Notes under the pieces: model-generated
Seen by the model: only the letters and a program-made list of their open reading frames with translations
Told to the model about the DNA's origin: nothing
Databases searched by the model: none
Part shown: positions 50,958 to 59,968 of the stretch, piece by piece
How positions within the stretch are numbered: position 1 is the stretch's first letter
How the letters are laid out: each line of letters starts with the position of its first letter
Position numbers and translations under genes: made by a program
Source: Streptomyces narbonensis
GTDB taxonomy: Bacteria > Actinomycetota > Actinomycetes > Streptomycetales > Streptomycetaceae
Assembly (NCBI RefSeq): GCF_014649015.1
Contig: NZ_BMSF01000024.1
Location: forward strand, 1-64,000
Reading direction: 5' to 3'
DNA length: 64,000 bases

Positions 50958-53042
50958 ATGACCGATGACGACCGGCTTACGCGCAGTGGCGAGATCGGGC
51001 CCGCCGAGCGGCTCGCCATGAACCGGACCGGCAGCTTCGACTGGGATCTCGACACGGGCACCATCGATGTCGACGAGTCCGGGCTGCTGGTCTTCGGGCT
51101 GACCCAGGACGCCTACGACGGAAGCCCGGCGACGCTGGTCGCGCGCCTGGCACCCGAGGAGCGGACCCGACTCAAGGGCATCGTCCGCGAGGCGGTGAAG
51201 GGCGGCTCGGTGTCGTACAACGCGCATTTCCCGATCCCGCAGGCCGAGGGCGCACCCCACTGGACGCACGTGCAGGCGCGGATCCTGCGCAAGCCGGACG
51301 GACGGGCCCAGCGGATCGTCGGGGTCGTGCGGGACACGACCGCCGAGGTCTCGCACACCGCTTTCGTGCTGGAGCTGGAGAAGCGGCGCGAGGTGCAGAC
51401 GAGCATCGTCGAGCGGACGACGAACGCGCTGTCGCGCGCGGTGACGGTGGACGACGTGACCGCCGCCCTGACCGGTCCCGGCGGGCTCGCCCGGCTCGGC
51501 GCGGAGGGCCTGGCGCTCGGGCTCGTCGAGAACGGCTCGCTCAACGTGATCGCGCTCAGCGGCGAATCCCTCGACGCCCTGAACGACTTCCGCACGCGGC
51601 GGCTCGACCGGGGGCTTCCGCTGGCCGAGGCGGTGCTGAGCGGCCGGCCGCGGTTCGTCTCGTCCTTCCAGTCGCTCGGGCGGGACTTCCCCGAGCTGGC
51701 GCCGTACCTGCCCCGGCTCCGGTTCAAGTCCGCCTGCTACCTGCCCCTGGTGGCGCAGGCCCGCTCGCTCGGCGGCATGGCGCTGTTCTACCGGGGCCGT
51801 TCGGCCTTCAACCCCGACGAGCGGAACCTCGCGCTCGGTCTCGCGGCGATCGTCGCCCAGTCGCTCCAGCGGGCGATCCTCTTCGACGAGGAGCGGGAGC
51901 TCGCGACGGGGCTCCAGGCGACGATGCTGCCGCGCCGGATCCCGGAGATCACCGGTGGCGAGATCGCCGTGCGCTATCACGCGGCGTGGAGCGGACGGCA
52001 GGTCGGCGGCGACTGGTACGACGTGATCTCGCTGCCCCGCGGCCGGGTCGGCATCGTCGTCGGCGACGTGCAGGGCCACGACACGCACGCCGCCGCCATC
52101 ATGGGGCAGTTGCGGATCGCGCTGCGGGCGTACGCGGGTGAGGGGCACGCCCCGTCGACCGTGCTGGCCCGCGCCTCCCGCTTCCTCGCCGAGCTGGACA
52201 CCAACCGCTTCGCCACCTGCACGTACGCGCAGGTGGATCTGGGGAGCGGCACGCTGCGCGCGGTACGGGCCGGGCATCTCGGACCGCTCATCCGGCACAC
52301 CGACGGCCGCGTCGGGCAGCCCAATCTGCGCGGCGGACTGCCGCTGGGGCTCGCCACCGTGTTCGGCGACGAGGAGTTCCCGGAGACCCGGCTCGACCTG
52401 GTGCCCGGGGAGACGCTCGTGCTCTGCACGGACGGACTCGTCGAGCAGCCCGGCTCGGACATCGAGACCGGTCTCGACGTCCTTTCGGAAGCGATCAGCA
52501 GCGGTCCGCCACAGGCGGAGGCACTCGCCGACCACCTCTCCGAGCGGCTGTGGGAGCGATGGGGTTCCGGCGACGACGTCGCGCTCCTCGTGCTCCGGCG
52601 CAGCCCGGACCCCGGCACGCCCCGGGCGCCACGGATCCACCAGTACATCCACCAGGCCGACCCGCAGGGGCTCTCGGACGCACGGGCGGCCGTGGGGCAG
52701 GCCCTGCGCGACTGGGGTCTGCCGGAACTGGCCGACGACGCCGAGCTGTTGACGGGCGAGCTGCTCGTCAACGTCCTGCTGCACACCGAGGGCGGCGCGG
52801 TGCTCACCCTGGAGGTGCTGCCGGAGCCGGTGCGGCGGGTACGGCTCTCGGTGCAGGACCGGTCGAGCGCCTGGCCCCGACGGCGTACCCCTGGTGAGGC
52901 CGCCACGTCGGGGCGGGGACTGCTCCTGCTCGACGCGCTCGCGTCCCGGTGGGGCGTCGAGCCCCGTGGCGAGGGCAAGGCGGTGTGGTGCGAGATCGAG
53001 CCGGCTCCGCTCGTCGCGGGCGCCGGACCGGGCGGCGGGTGA
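50958..53042 (+). CDS. PAS-GAF-SpoIIE phosphatase with anti-sigma-type ATPase domain
   Basis: The 694-residue protein has a PAS domain (about 15-130), a GAF domain (about 150-310), a PP2C/SpoIIE domain (about 325-550; metal residues in QVGGDWYDV, GDVQGHDTHAA and CTDGLVE) and a C-terminal HATPase_c domain (ELLVNVLLHTEGG, SGRGLLLLDALASRWG). It probably sets the state of anti-anti-sigma factors through opposing phosphatase and kinase-like modules, a common Streptomyces stress-sigma design. The ATG at 50958 sits after a G-run ribosome site; MGG three codons earlier is possible. The PHP gene follows after nine bases. Confidence 0.88.
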   Translation: MTDDDRLTRSGEIGPAERLAMNRTGSFDWDLDTGTIDVDESGLLVFGLTQDAYDGSPATLVARLAPEERTRLKGIVREAVKGGSVSYNAHFPIPQAEGAPHWTHVQARILRKPDGRAQRIVGVVRDTTAEVSHTAFVLELEKRREVQTSIVERTTNALSRAVTVDDVTAALTGPGGLARLGAEGLALGLVENGSLNVIALSGESLDALNDFRTRRLDRGLPLAEAVLSGRPRFVSSFQSLGRDFPELAPYLPRLRFKSACYLPLVAQARSLGGMALFYRGRSAFNPDERNLALGLAAIVAQSLQRAILFDEERELATGLQATMLPRRIPEITGGEIAVRYHAAWSGRQVGGDWYDVISLPRGRVGIVVGDVQGHDTHAAAIMGQLRIALRAYAGEGHAPSTVLARASRFLAELDTNRFATCTYAQVDLGSGTLRAVRAGHLGPLIRHTDGRVGQPNLRGGLPLGLATVFGDEEFPETRLDLVPGETLVLCTDGLVEQPGSDIETGLDVLSEAISSGPPQAEALADHLSERLWERWGSGDDVALLVLRRSPDPGTPRAPRIHQYIHQADPQGLSDARAAVGQALRDWGLPELADDAELLTGELLVNVLLHTEGGAVLTLEVLPEPVRRVRLSVQDRSSAWPRRRTPGEAATSGRGLLLLDALASRWGVEPRGEGKAVWCEIEPAPLVAGAGPGGG

Positions 53043-53051
53043 GGAGGCACC

Positions 53052-54077
53052 GTGGACCCCGTGGCCGCGCTGAACCGGATCGCGTTCCTGCTGGAGCGCG
53101 CCCAGGCGCCTGGCTATCGGGCGCGGGCGTTCCGCACGGCCGCGGCCGCCCTCGGCGGCCTGCCGGAGGGCGAGGCGGACCGGCGCGCGACGGCGGGCAC
53201 CCTGGAGTCCGTGAAAGGGATCGGGCCGAAGACGGCGGCGGTGGTGCGCGAGGCGCTCGACGGCCGGGTCCCCGAGTACCTGGCGGTCCTGGAGGCGGAG
53301 CTGGAGGAGTCCCTTCGGTCCGACGGCCCCGCGAGCGGGGGCGAGGCGCTGCGGGCGGCGCTGCGGGGAGACTGCCACCTCCACTCGGACTGGTCCGACG
53401 GCGGCGCCACGATCGAGGACATGGGCCGGACGGCGGCGGCTCTCGGCCACGACTGGGCGGTGCTCACCGACCATTCGCCCCGGCTCACGGTGGCGCGCGG
53501 CCTGTCGGCGGAGCGGCTGCGGGAGCAACTGGACGTGGTGGCCCGGCTGAACGAGGAGTGGGCGCCCTTCCGGATGCTCACCGGGATCGAGTGCGACATT
53601 CTGGACGACGGTTCGCTCGACCAGGAGCCGGAGCTGCTCGACCGTCTGGACCTGGTGGTCGGTTCGGTCCACTCGAAGCTCCGGATGGACGCGAAGGCGA
53701 TGACCCGCCGTCTCGAACGGGCCGTCCGCAACCCGCTGATGGACGTCCTCGGGCACTGCACGGGCCGTCTGGTGGCGGGAGGGCGGCTGCGGCCGGAGTC
53801 GGAGTTCGACGCGGAGCGGGTGTTCGCCGCCTGCGCCGAGTCGGACACGGCCGTCGAGATCAACAGCCGTCCGGAGCGGCTCGATCCGCCGCGGCGGCTG
53901 CTGCGGCTCGCGGTGGCGGCGGGGGCGTACTTCGCGGTGGACACGGACGCCCACGCGCCCGGCCAGCTGGAGTGGCAGATCCTCGGCTGCGCGCGGGCCG
54001 AGGAGTGCGAGGTACCGGAGGAGCGGGTGATCAACACCTGGTCGGCGGACCGCCTTTCGCGGTGGACGCGGTCCTGA
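53052..54077 (+). CDS. PHP-domain protein with N-terminal helix-hairpin-helix (PolX-like)
   Basis: The 341-residue protein starts at a GTG with GGAGG before it. An N-terminal helical region with HhH (LESVKGIGPKTAAVVREAL, about 51-69) precedes a PHP metallohydrolase domain: GDCHLHSDWSDG, AVLTDHSPR, TGIECDILDDG, VGSVHS, VEINSRPERLD and DTDAHAPGQ supply the trinuclear metal ligands. It resembles PolX without the polymerase palm, so it may be a DNA repair nuclease or phosphoesterase. It is co-directional with, and nine bases from, the SpoIIE-like gene. Confidence 0.85.
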   Translation: MDPVAALNRIAFLLERAQAPGYRARAFRTAAAALGGLPEGEADRRATAGTLESVKGIGPKTAAVVREALDGRVPEYLAVLEAELEESLRSDGPASGGEALRAALRGDCHLHSDWSDGGATIEDMGRTAAALGHDWAVLTDHSPRLTVARGLSAERLREQLDVVARLNEEWAPFRMLTGIECDILDDGSLDQEPELLDRLDLVVGSVHSKLRMDAKAMTRRLERAVRNPLMDVLGHCTGRLVAGGRLRPESEFDAERVFAACAESDTAVEINSRPERLDPPRRLLRLAVAAGAYFAVDTDAHAPGQLEWQILGCARAEECEVPEERVINTWSADRLSRWTRS

Positions 54078-54086
54078 GCGGCGACG

Positions 54087-55484
54087 TCAGGCGCGCTGCC
54101 AGACCGTCGTCGCGTTGCAGAACTCGCGGATGCCGTGGCCGGAGAGCTCGCGACCGTATCCGGAGCGCTTGATCCCGCCGAAGGGCAGGGCGGGGTGCGA
54201 GGCCGTCATGCCGTTGACGAAGACGCCGCCGGCCTCCAGGTCGCGGACGAAGAAGGCGATGTCTTCGGCGGACCGGGTCCAGACGTTGGAACTGAGCCCG
54301 AACGGGGAGTCGTTGGCGACGGCCACGGCCTCCTCGATGTCGCGGACCGGGTAGACGGTGGCGACCGGCCCGAAGGCCTCCTCCTGGTGGATCCGCATCT
54401 CCGGGGTGATGCCGACGAGCACGGTGGGCCGGTAGTACCAGCCGTCGGCGAGCGCCGGGTCCTCGGGACGCCGGCCGCCGCACAGGGCGGTGGCCCCGCG
54501 TCGTACGGCGTCGTCGACGAGCTCCTCCAGGTCGGTCCTGCCCTGTTCGGTGGCGAGGGGGCCGATGTCGGTGGACTCGTCGAGGGGGTCGCCGACGGTG
54601 AGGGCGTTCATGGCGGCCGTGAAGCGCTCGGAGAAGTCGTCGTACACGTTCTGGTGGACGATGAACCGCTTGGCGGCGATGCAGGACTGCCCGTTGTTCT
54701 GGACGCGCGCGGTGACGGCCGTCTTCACGGCCGCGACGATGTCCGCGGAGGGCATGACGACGAACGGGTCGCTGCCGCCGAGTTCCAGGACGGTCTTCTT
54801 CACCTCGTCCCCCGCGACGGCGGCCACGGCCCGGCCGGCGGGTTCGCTGCCGGTGAGGGTGGCGGCGACGACCCTGGGGTCCCGCAGGACGCGCTCGACG
54901 TCGCCCGAGCCGATGAGGAGGGTCTGGAAACAGCCCTCGGGGAATCCGGAGCGCCGGAAGAGGTCGCCCAGGTACAGCGCGGTCTGCGGCACGTTGGAGG
55001 CGTGCTTCAGGAGGCCGGTGTTGCCCGCCATGAGCGCGGGCGCGGCGAAGCGGATCACCTGCCAGAGCGGGAAGTTCCACGGCATGACGGCGAGGATGGG
55101 GCCGAGGGGCCGGTAGTGCACGCGGGCCGTGTCCGCGCCGGAGTCCTGGACGTCGCTCTCCGCCGGGTGCTCGTCGGCGAGGAGTTGCTCGGCGTTGCGG
55201 GCGTACCAGCGCATGGCCTTGGCGCACTTGCCGGCCTCCGCGCGGGAGGCGGCGATCGGTTTGCCCATCTCGACGGTCATGGTGCGCGCGATGTCGTCGG
55301 TGTCCTCGTCGAGGAGCGTGGCCGCGGCACGCAGGAGGCGGGCGCGCTCGGCGAAGGAGGTGGTGCGGTACTGGCGGTACGCCTCGTGCGCGGCGGCGAT
55401 GCGCCGCTCGACCTCCTCGGGCCCGTGGGCCTCGTAGGTACGCAGCGTCGCGCCCGTCGCGGGGTTCACCGTGGCGATGCCCAT
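54087..55484 (-). CDS. NAD(P)-dependent aldehyde dehydrogenase (succinate-semialdehyde type)
   Basis: The 465-residue dehydrogenase begins MGIATVNPATGATLRTYEAH. Key parts are MPWNFPLWQVIRFAAPALMAGNTGLLKHASNVP, the general base Glu in TVLELGGSDPFVV and the nucleophile Cys in NNGQSCIAAKRF. The sequence is nearest the GabD/YneI group that oxidises succinate semialdehyde. The ATG at 55484 has GGAGG upstream; the longer frame to 57137 is antisense to other genes. It diverges from a class II aldolase gene across a palindrome, and a TetR gene lies just beyond. Confidence 0.88.
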   Translation of the reverse strand: MGIATVNPATGATLRTYEAHGPEEVERRIAAAHEAYRQYRTTSFAERARLLRAAATLLDEDTDDIARTMTVEMGKPIAASRAEAGKCAKAMRWYARNAEQLLADEHPAESDVQDSGADTARVHYRPLGPILAVMPWNFPLWQVIRFAAPALMAGNTGLLKHASNVPQTALYLGDLFRRSGFPEGCFQTLLIGSGDVERVLRDPRVVAATLTGSEPAGRAVAAVAGDEVKKTVLELGGSDPFVVMPSADIVAAVKTAVTARVQNNGQSCIAAKRFIVHQNVYDDFSERFTAAMNALTVGDPLDESTDIGPLATEQGRTDLEELVDDAVRRGATALCGGRRPEDPALADGWYYRPTVLVGITPEMRIHQEEAFGPVATVYPVRDIEEAVAVANDSPFGLSSNVWTRSAEDIAFFVRDLEAGGVFVNGMTASHPALPFGGIKRSGYGRELSGHGIREFCNATTVWQRA

Positions 55485-55567
55485 GACGTCTCTCCTCCTG
55501 CCGTCTACCCCCACCGGCAACCTCCCGCGCCGGGGGCGGCTGCGCAACAGGGGCGGGGCGGTGGGGT

Positions 55568-55588
55568 GACACGATCCATTGTCGTATC
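55568..55588. promoter_or_regulatory. Imperfect palindrome GACACGA-N7-TCGTATC
   Basis: Six of seven arm positions pair. It lies in the 162-base gap between the aldehyde dehydrogenase and the class II aldolase genes, with GATGCATC just downstream. The TetR protein encoded at 56417-57073 is the obvious candidate to bind it. Confidence 0.45.
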
Positions 55589-55646
55589 GGATGCATCTCT
55601 GTATCTTTTGGCGCGCCGTGCCCCACCCGCTCACCGAGGAGCCGCC

Positions 55647-56453
55647 ATGAGCACCGTGCCGCCCGTTCTCGCCGCCGCCGTCGGGCCGCTGCCCGACGGG
55701 GTCGTGCTGCCGCTGCCGCCCACCTTCGACACCGTCGAGGAGGAGCGCCGGTACCGCAAGGAGCAGCTCGCCGCCGGATTCCGGATCTTCGGCCGGTTCG
55801 GGTTCTCCGAAGGGGTCGCCGGGCACATCACCGTCCGCGACCCCGGCGACCCGAACGCCTTCTGGGTCAACCCGTTCGGCATGAGCTTCAGCCAGATCAA
55901 GGCCTCCGACCTGATCCTGGTCGACCACGAGGGGACCGTCCTCGAAGGGCGCAGTCCCGTGAACCGGGCCGCGTTCGTCATCCACTCGCGCGTCCACGCC
56001 GCCCGGCCCGACGCCGTCGCCGCCGCGCACTCGCACTCCCTGCACGGCAAGGCGTTCTCCAGCCTCGGCATCCCGCTGGATCCGATCACCCAGGACGCGT
56101 GCGCCTTCTTCGAGGACCACGGGATCTACGACGACTACCGGGGTGTGGTCAACGAGACCGAGGAGGGTGAGCGGGTCGCGAAGGCCCTGGGCGAGCACAA
56201 GGCCGTCATCCTCAAGAACCACGGGCTCCTCACCGTCGGCCACTCCGTCGCCGAGGCCGTGTGGTGGTTCGTCACGATGGAGCGGTCCTGCCAGGCACAG
56301 CTCCTCGCGATGGCGGCGGGCACCCCGCAGTCGATCGACCGCGAGACGGCGCTCCTCACCCGGGGCCAGATAGGCAGCCACCTCGCGGGCTGGTTCCAGG
56401 CGCGCCCGCTGTGGGATCAGATCACCGCGTCCGACCCGGACCTGTTCGGCTGA
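55647..56453 (+). CDS. Class II aldolase/adducin-family protein
   Basis: The 268-residue protein has the Zn-binding residues of the fold in AAAHSHSLHGKAFS and ILKNHGLLTVG, plus GVAGHITVRDPGDPNAFWVNPFGMSFSQIKASDLILVD for the phosphate/substrate site. Related enzymes cleave sugar phosphates or decarboxylate; a group of this type in Streptomyces has no known substrate. GAGGAG precedes the ATG. Its end overlaps the converging TetR gene by 37 bases, and it diverges from an aldehyde dehydrogenase that could oxidise an aldehyde it releases. Confidence 0.85.
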   Translation: MSTVPPVLAAAVGPLPDGVVLPLPPTFDTVEEERRYRKEQLAAGFRIFGRFGFSEGVAGHITVRDPGDPNAFWVNPFGMSFSQIKASDLILVDHEGTVLEGRSPVNRAAFVIHSRVHAARPDAVAAAHSHSLHGKAFSSLGIPLDPITQDACAFFEDHGIYDDYRGVVNETEEGERVAKALGEHKAVILKNHGLLTVGHSVAEAVWWFVTMERSCQAQLLAMAAGTPQSIDRETALLTRGQIGSHLAGWFQARPLWDQITASDPDLFG

Positions 56454-57073
56454 CCTTCGGGAGCGGCGAGTTCCCGGGTCGACACCTCCAGGAGCGGAGC
56501 GAGGAACTCGCGCTCCAGACTGCCGGGCGGCAGCGCCGCCGGTTCTACGTAGCTCTGCGCGAGTCCACCCTCGCGCAGGGCGACGATCAGCCGGGCGAAC
56601 CGGTCCGCGTCCACGGTCAGCTCGCGCCCCGCCCGGCGCAGGACGAGCGTGAGGCCGCGGGCGATCTCGGCGCGCAGCCGCTCGTCGTGGCGGGCGAGCA
56701 CCCAGGCGGCCTGCCGGTCGCGGATGGCGTGCAGCGTGAACTCGGTGGTCACCAGGTACCAGTCCCGCTCGTCCGGCTCGATCCGGGCGGCGAGCTCGGC
56801 CAGCCGCGTCAGCGTGAACTCCTCGGCGGTCAGCGCGTCGATCGCGTCGGCGAGCCGCCGCACGGTCCGGTCGCTGTGCTCGTCGAAGAGCGCGAGGAAG
56901 AGCTCCTCCTTGCTGGCGAAGTTCGAGTAGTACGCGCCCCGCGTATAGCCCGCGCGTTCGCAGACCTGCTCGATCGTCGTCGCATGGAAACCGTGCTCGG
57001 CGAAGGCCTCCAGGGCGGCCTTCAGCAGCGCCGCGCGCGTGCGGGGCCGTCGCCTGGTGACACCTTTCGGCAC
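56417..57073 (-). CDS. TetR-family regulator
   Basis: The 218-residue regulator has the helix-turn-helix RTRAALLKAALEAFAEHGFHATTIEQVCERAGYTRGAYYSNFASKEELFLALF (about 12-62). The C-terminal part (WYLVTTEFTLHAIRDRQAAWVLARHDERLRAEI) resembles the BetI-like ligand domain. It overlaps the class II aldolase end by 37 bases and is placed to control the aldolase/dehydrogenase pair. It diverges from the FHA-ABC gene with a 102-base gap. Confidence 0.86.
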   Translation of the reverse strand: MPKGVTRRRPRTRAALLKAALEAFAEHGFHATTIEQVCERAGYTRGAYYSNFASKEELFLALFDEHSDRTVRRLADAIDALTAEEFTLTRLAELAARIEPDERDWYLVTTEFTLHAIRDRQAAWVLARHDERLRAEIARGLTLVLRRAGRELTVDADRFARLIVALREGGLAQSYVEPAALPPGSLEREFLAPLLEVSTRELAAPEGQPNRSGSDAVI

Positions 57074-57175
57074 GGGTGGGCCTCCTTCGTCGGGCGCCGT
57101 GTCCGGCGGCGGAAGCGCCCACCCTACCGGCGCTCATCCCGGGCAGGGATCAGCGCCGACGGTTAGGATTCACGC

Positions 57176-59956
57176 ATGGGAGAGCGGCCCGTCGCACCCG
57201 CCGCGCCCGCTCTGGTCCTCGAGATCGACGGGGACGCGACGCTCATGAACCCGGGTCGCGTCTATCGCATCGGGCGCGACCCCACCAGCGACGTCGTGCT
57301 CTCGGACGCCCGGGCGTCCTGGCACCACGCACTGCTCCGCGCCGTCGGCGGCCACTGGGACCTGACGGACGAGGGCAGCACGAACGGCACCTTCACGAAC
57401 GGACTGCGGGTGGTCGGGGCCCGGGAGGTCGGCCCCGGGACGGTCGTGCGTTTCGGGCATCCGGAGGACGGCCCGCGTGCGGTGCTCTCGACCGCGCCCC
57501 GGGCCCGCCCGCCAGCGCCCCCGCCGCCGAGCCAGGAGGCGTCGGGCCAAGGAGGGTCGAGCCAGGAGCCGCCGGTCCCGACACCGCCGCCCCAGGTGCC
57601 GCCCGTTCCGACGCGGCCCGTCCCGGAGCCGCCTCCCCCCGCACCCCCGCTCCACGAGCCGCCGGTCCCGCGGCCCGTCCCGGAACCGCCGACCGCGGAG
57701 CCCCCCGCGTCCCCCGGGCCCGCCGAGCCCGCACAGCCGGTGCCGGCGGCGCAGCTCCCCGTATCCCCCGCCCCCTCCTCCCCCGGACCGCCGTCCGCCT
57801 CCGCGCCGGCGGCCGACCCGGCACCGCCGCTCCCCGAGCCCTCCGCCGCCGCGCTGCTCCGGCCGCCCTCCGTCTCGCACCCCGCCGCCACGGGCACCTT
57901 CCGGGCGCCGACGTCCGTGCGGCCCCTGCCCGCCCACAGCATCCGGATCGGCCGGGCACCCGACAACGACGTCGTCGTCGCCGACCTCGTCGTCTCCCGA
58001 CGGCACGCCGAGCTGCGCGCCCGGCCCGACGGCACGTACTGGATCCACGACCTCGGCAGCCACAACGGCACCTTCCTCAACGGCCGCCGTGTCGTCGACG
58101 CGCGCGTGACGCCGGACGACATCGTCGGCATCGGCCATTGCGCGTTCTGCCTGATCGGCGGGCAGCTCGTCGAGTTCACCGACGACGGCGAGATCTCCCT
58201 CGACGTCCAGGAGCTCGCCGTCACCGTCGACCACGGCCACAAGACCCTCCTGGACGCGGTGTCGTTCCCCGTGGGCGAGAAGAGCCTGCTCGCTGTCGTC
58301 GGACCGTCCGGTGCCGGGAAGTCGACGCTCCTGAACGCGCTGACCGGCCAGCGGCCCGCCGACCGGGGTACCGTGCTCTACGACGGCCGCGACCTGTACC
58401 GGGACTACGCCGAGCTGCGACAGCGCATCGGGCTCGTCCCGCAGGACGACATCCTGCACCTCCAGCTCACCGTCCGCCGGGCCCTCGGCTACGCCGCCGA
58501 ACTGCGCTTCCCGGAGGACACCGCACCCGCCGAACGGCGGGCCCGGGTCGACGAGGTGATCCGCGAGCTCGGTCTCGTGGAGCGGGCGGAGCAGCCGATC
58601 CACAGCCTCTCCGGCGGACAGCGCAAGCGGGTGAGCGTCGCCCTCGAACTGCTCACCAAGCCCTCGCTGCTCTTCCTCGACGAGCCGACGTCCGGCCTCG
58701 ACCCGGGGATGGACCGGTCCGTGATGCACATGCTGCGCGGGCTCGCGGACGACGGGCGCACGGTCGTCGTCGTCACGCACAGCGTGCTCAGCCTGGACGT
58801 CTGCGACCGGCTCCTCGTCCTGGCCCCCGGCGGCCGGGTGGCCTACTACGGACCGCCCGCCGACACCCTCGGCTTCTTCGGCTACACACAGTGGCCGGAG
58901 GCCTTCGAGGCCTTCGAGAACGACCGGGACCGCGACTGGGCCGGGCAGTACCAGGCCTCCCGATTCCACCGTCGGTACGTCGCGGACGCGACGGCCCGAC
59001 CGTTCCTGCCCACCGACGGCTCCCCCGACTCCGGTGGTTACGGCGCGGCAGGACAAGGACAGGGCGGACAGGGCGGACCGGCAGCAGGCCAGGCCGGGCA
59101 GGTAGCCCGGATGGCCCCGGAACTCGGCCCGCCGCCGAAGGCTCAGAGCTGGGGCTCCCAACTGCGGACCCTGGTCCGGCGGTACGCCGCCGCGCTCGCC
59201 GCCGACCGGACCTTCCTCGTGATCATGATCGCGCTGCCGTTCGTGATGGGCGCGATGGCCCGCGCGCTGTCCGAGGGCGGCTTCAACCCGGAGTCGGCCC
59301 TGAACGTCCTGCTCATCCTCTGTGTGGGCGGGGTCCTCACCGGCGCGGCGAACGCCGTGCGCGAGCTGGTCAAGGAACGCTCGATCTACCGCCGCGAGAG
59401 AGCCGTCGGCCTGTCCCGCTCGGCGTACCTCGCCTCCAAGGTGGTGGTCCTCGGCACGATCACCATCGTGCAGGCGGTGGTGCTCACCCTGGTGGCCCTG
59501 ATCGGCGTCCCGCTGAACGTGCCCGGCGGCGACGGGGTCCTGCTGCCGCCGCTCGTCGAGATCACGCTCGCCGTCGCGTTCCTCTCCTTCACCGCGATGA
59601 TGCTCGGCCTCCTCGTGTCGGCCGTGGTCCGCAAGGAGGAGGTGACGATGCCTCTGCTCGTCCTCCTCGCCATCGTGCAGGTGGTCTTCTGCGGCGCGCT
59701 GCTCACCGTGCGCGGTACGCCGGTCCTGGAGCAGCTGGCCTGGCTGGTGCCCTCGCGGTGGGCGTTCGCCGCGATGGGCGCGACGATCGACATCGAGACG
59801 CTCGCGCCGAGCGAGAAGACCGCCGATCCGCTGATGAACCACACCCCGGAGGCCTGGCTGTTCGACATGGGCATGCTGGTCGTGATCTGTCTCGCGCTCG
59901 GTGTGGTCGTGGCGCGGCTGCTGCGCCGCCACGAGCCCGTCGTGATGCGCAGGTAG
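57176..59956 (+). CDS. FHA-domain ABC transporter (Rv1747-like)
   Basis: The 926-residue protein has two FHA phosphothreonine-binding domains: YRIGRDPTSDVVLSD...STNGTFTNG (about 25-95) and IRIGRAPDNDVVVAD...SHNGTFLNG (about 258-310), separated by a 150-residue Pro-rich linker. An ABC ATPase follows (Walker A GPSGAGKST at 376-384, LSGGQRKR signature, LLFLDEPTSGLDP), then an ABC-2 membrane domain with about six helices. M. tuberculosis Rv1747 has the same layout, exports cell-envelope lipid and is controlled by the neighbouring kinase PknF. A kinase gene also follows here, two genes on. Confidence 0.9.
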   Translation: MGERPVAPAAPALVLEIDGDATLMNPGRVYRIGRDPTSDVVLSDARASWHHALLRAVGGHWDLTDEGSTNGTFTNGLRVVGAREVGPGTVVRFGHPEDGPRAVLSTAPRARPPAPPPPSQEASGQGGSSQEPPVPTPPPQVPPVPTRPVPEPPPPAPPLHEPPVPRPVPEPPTAEPPASPGPAEPAQPVPAAQLPVSPAPSSPGPPSASAPAADPAPPLPEPSAAALLRPPSVSHPAATGTFRAPTSVRPLPAHSIRIGRAPDNDVVVADLVVSRRHAELRARPDGTYWIHDLGSHNGTFLNGRRVVDARVTPDDIVGIGHCAFCLIGGQLVEFTDDGEISLDVQELAVTVDHGHKTLLDAVSFPVGEKSLLAVVGPSGAGKSTLLNALTGQRPADRGTVLYDGRDLYRDYAELRQRIGLVPQDDILHLQLTVRRALGYAAELRFPEDTAPAERRARVDEVIRELGLVERAEQPIHSLSGGQRKRVSVALELLTKPSLLFLDEPTSGLDPGMDRSVMHMLRGLADDGRTVVVVTHSVLSLDVCDRLLVLAPGGRVAYYGPPADTLGFFGYTQWPEAFEAFENDRDRDWAGQYQASRFHRRYVADATARPFLPTDGSPDSGGYGAAGQGQGGQGGPAAGQAGQVARMAPELGPPPKAQSWGSQLRTLVRRYAAALAADRTFLVIMIALPFVMGAMARALSEGGFNPESALNVLLILCVGGVLTGAANAVRELVKERSIYRRERAVGLSRSAYLASKVVVLGTITIVQAVVLTLVALIGVPLNVPGGDGVLLPPLVEITLAVAFLSFTAMMLGLLVSAVVRKEEVTMPLLVLLAIVQVVFCGALLTVRGTPVLEQLAWLVPSRWAFAAMGATIDIETLAPSEKTADPLMNHTPEAWLFDMGMLVVICLALGVVVARLLRRHEPVVMRR

Positions 59957-59968
59957 GGAGACAGGACT

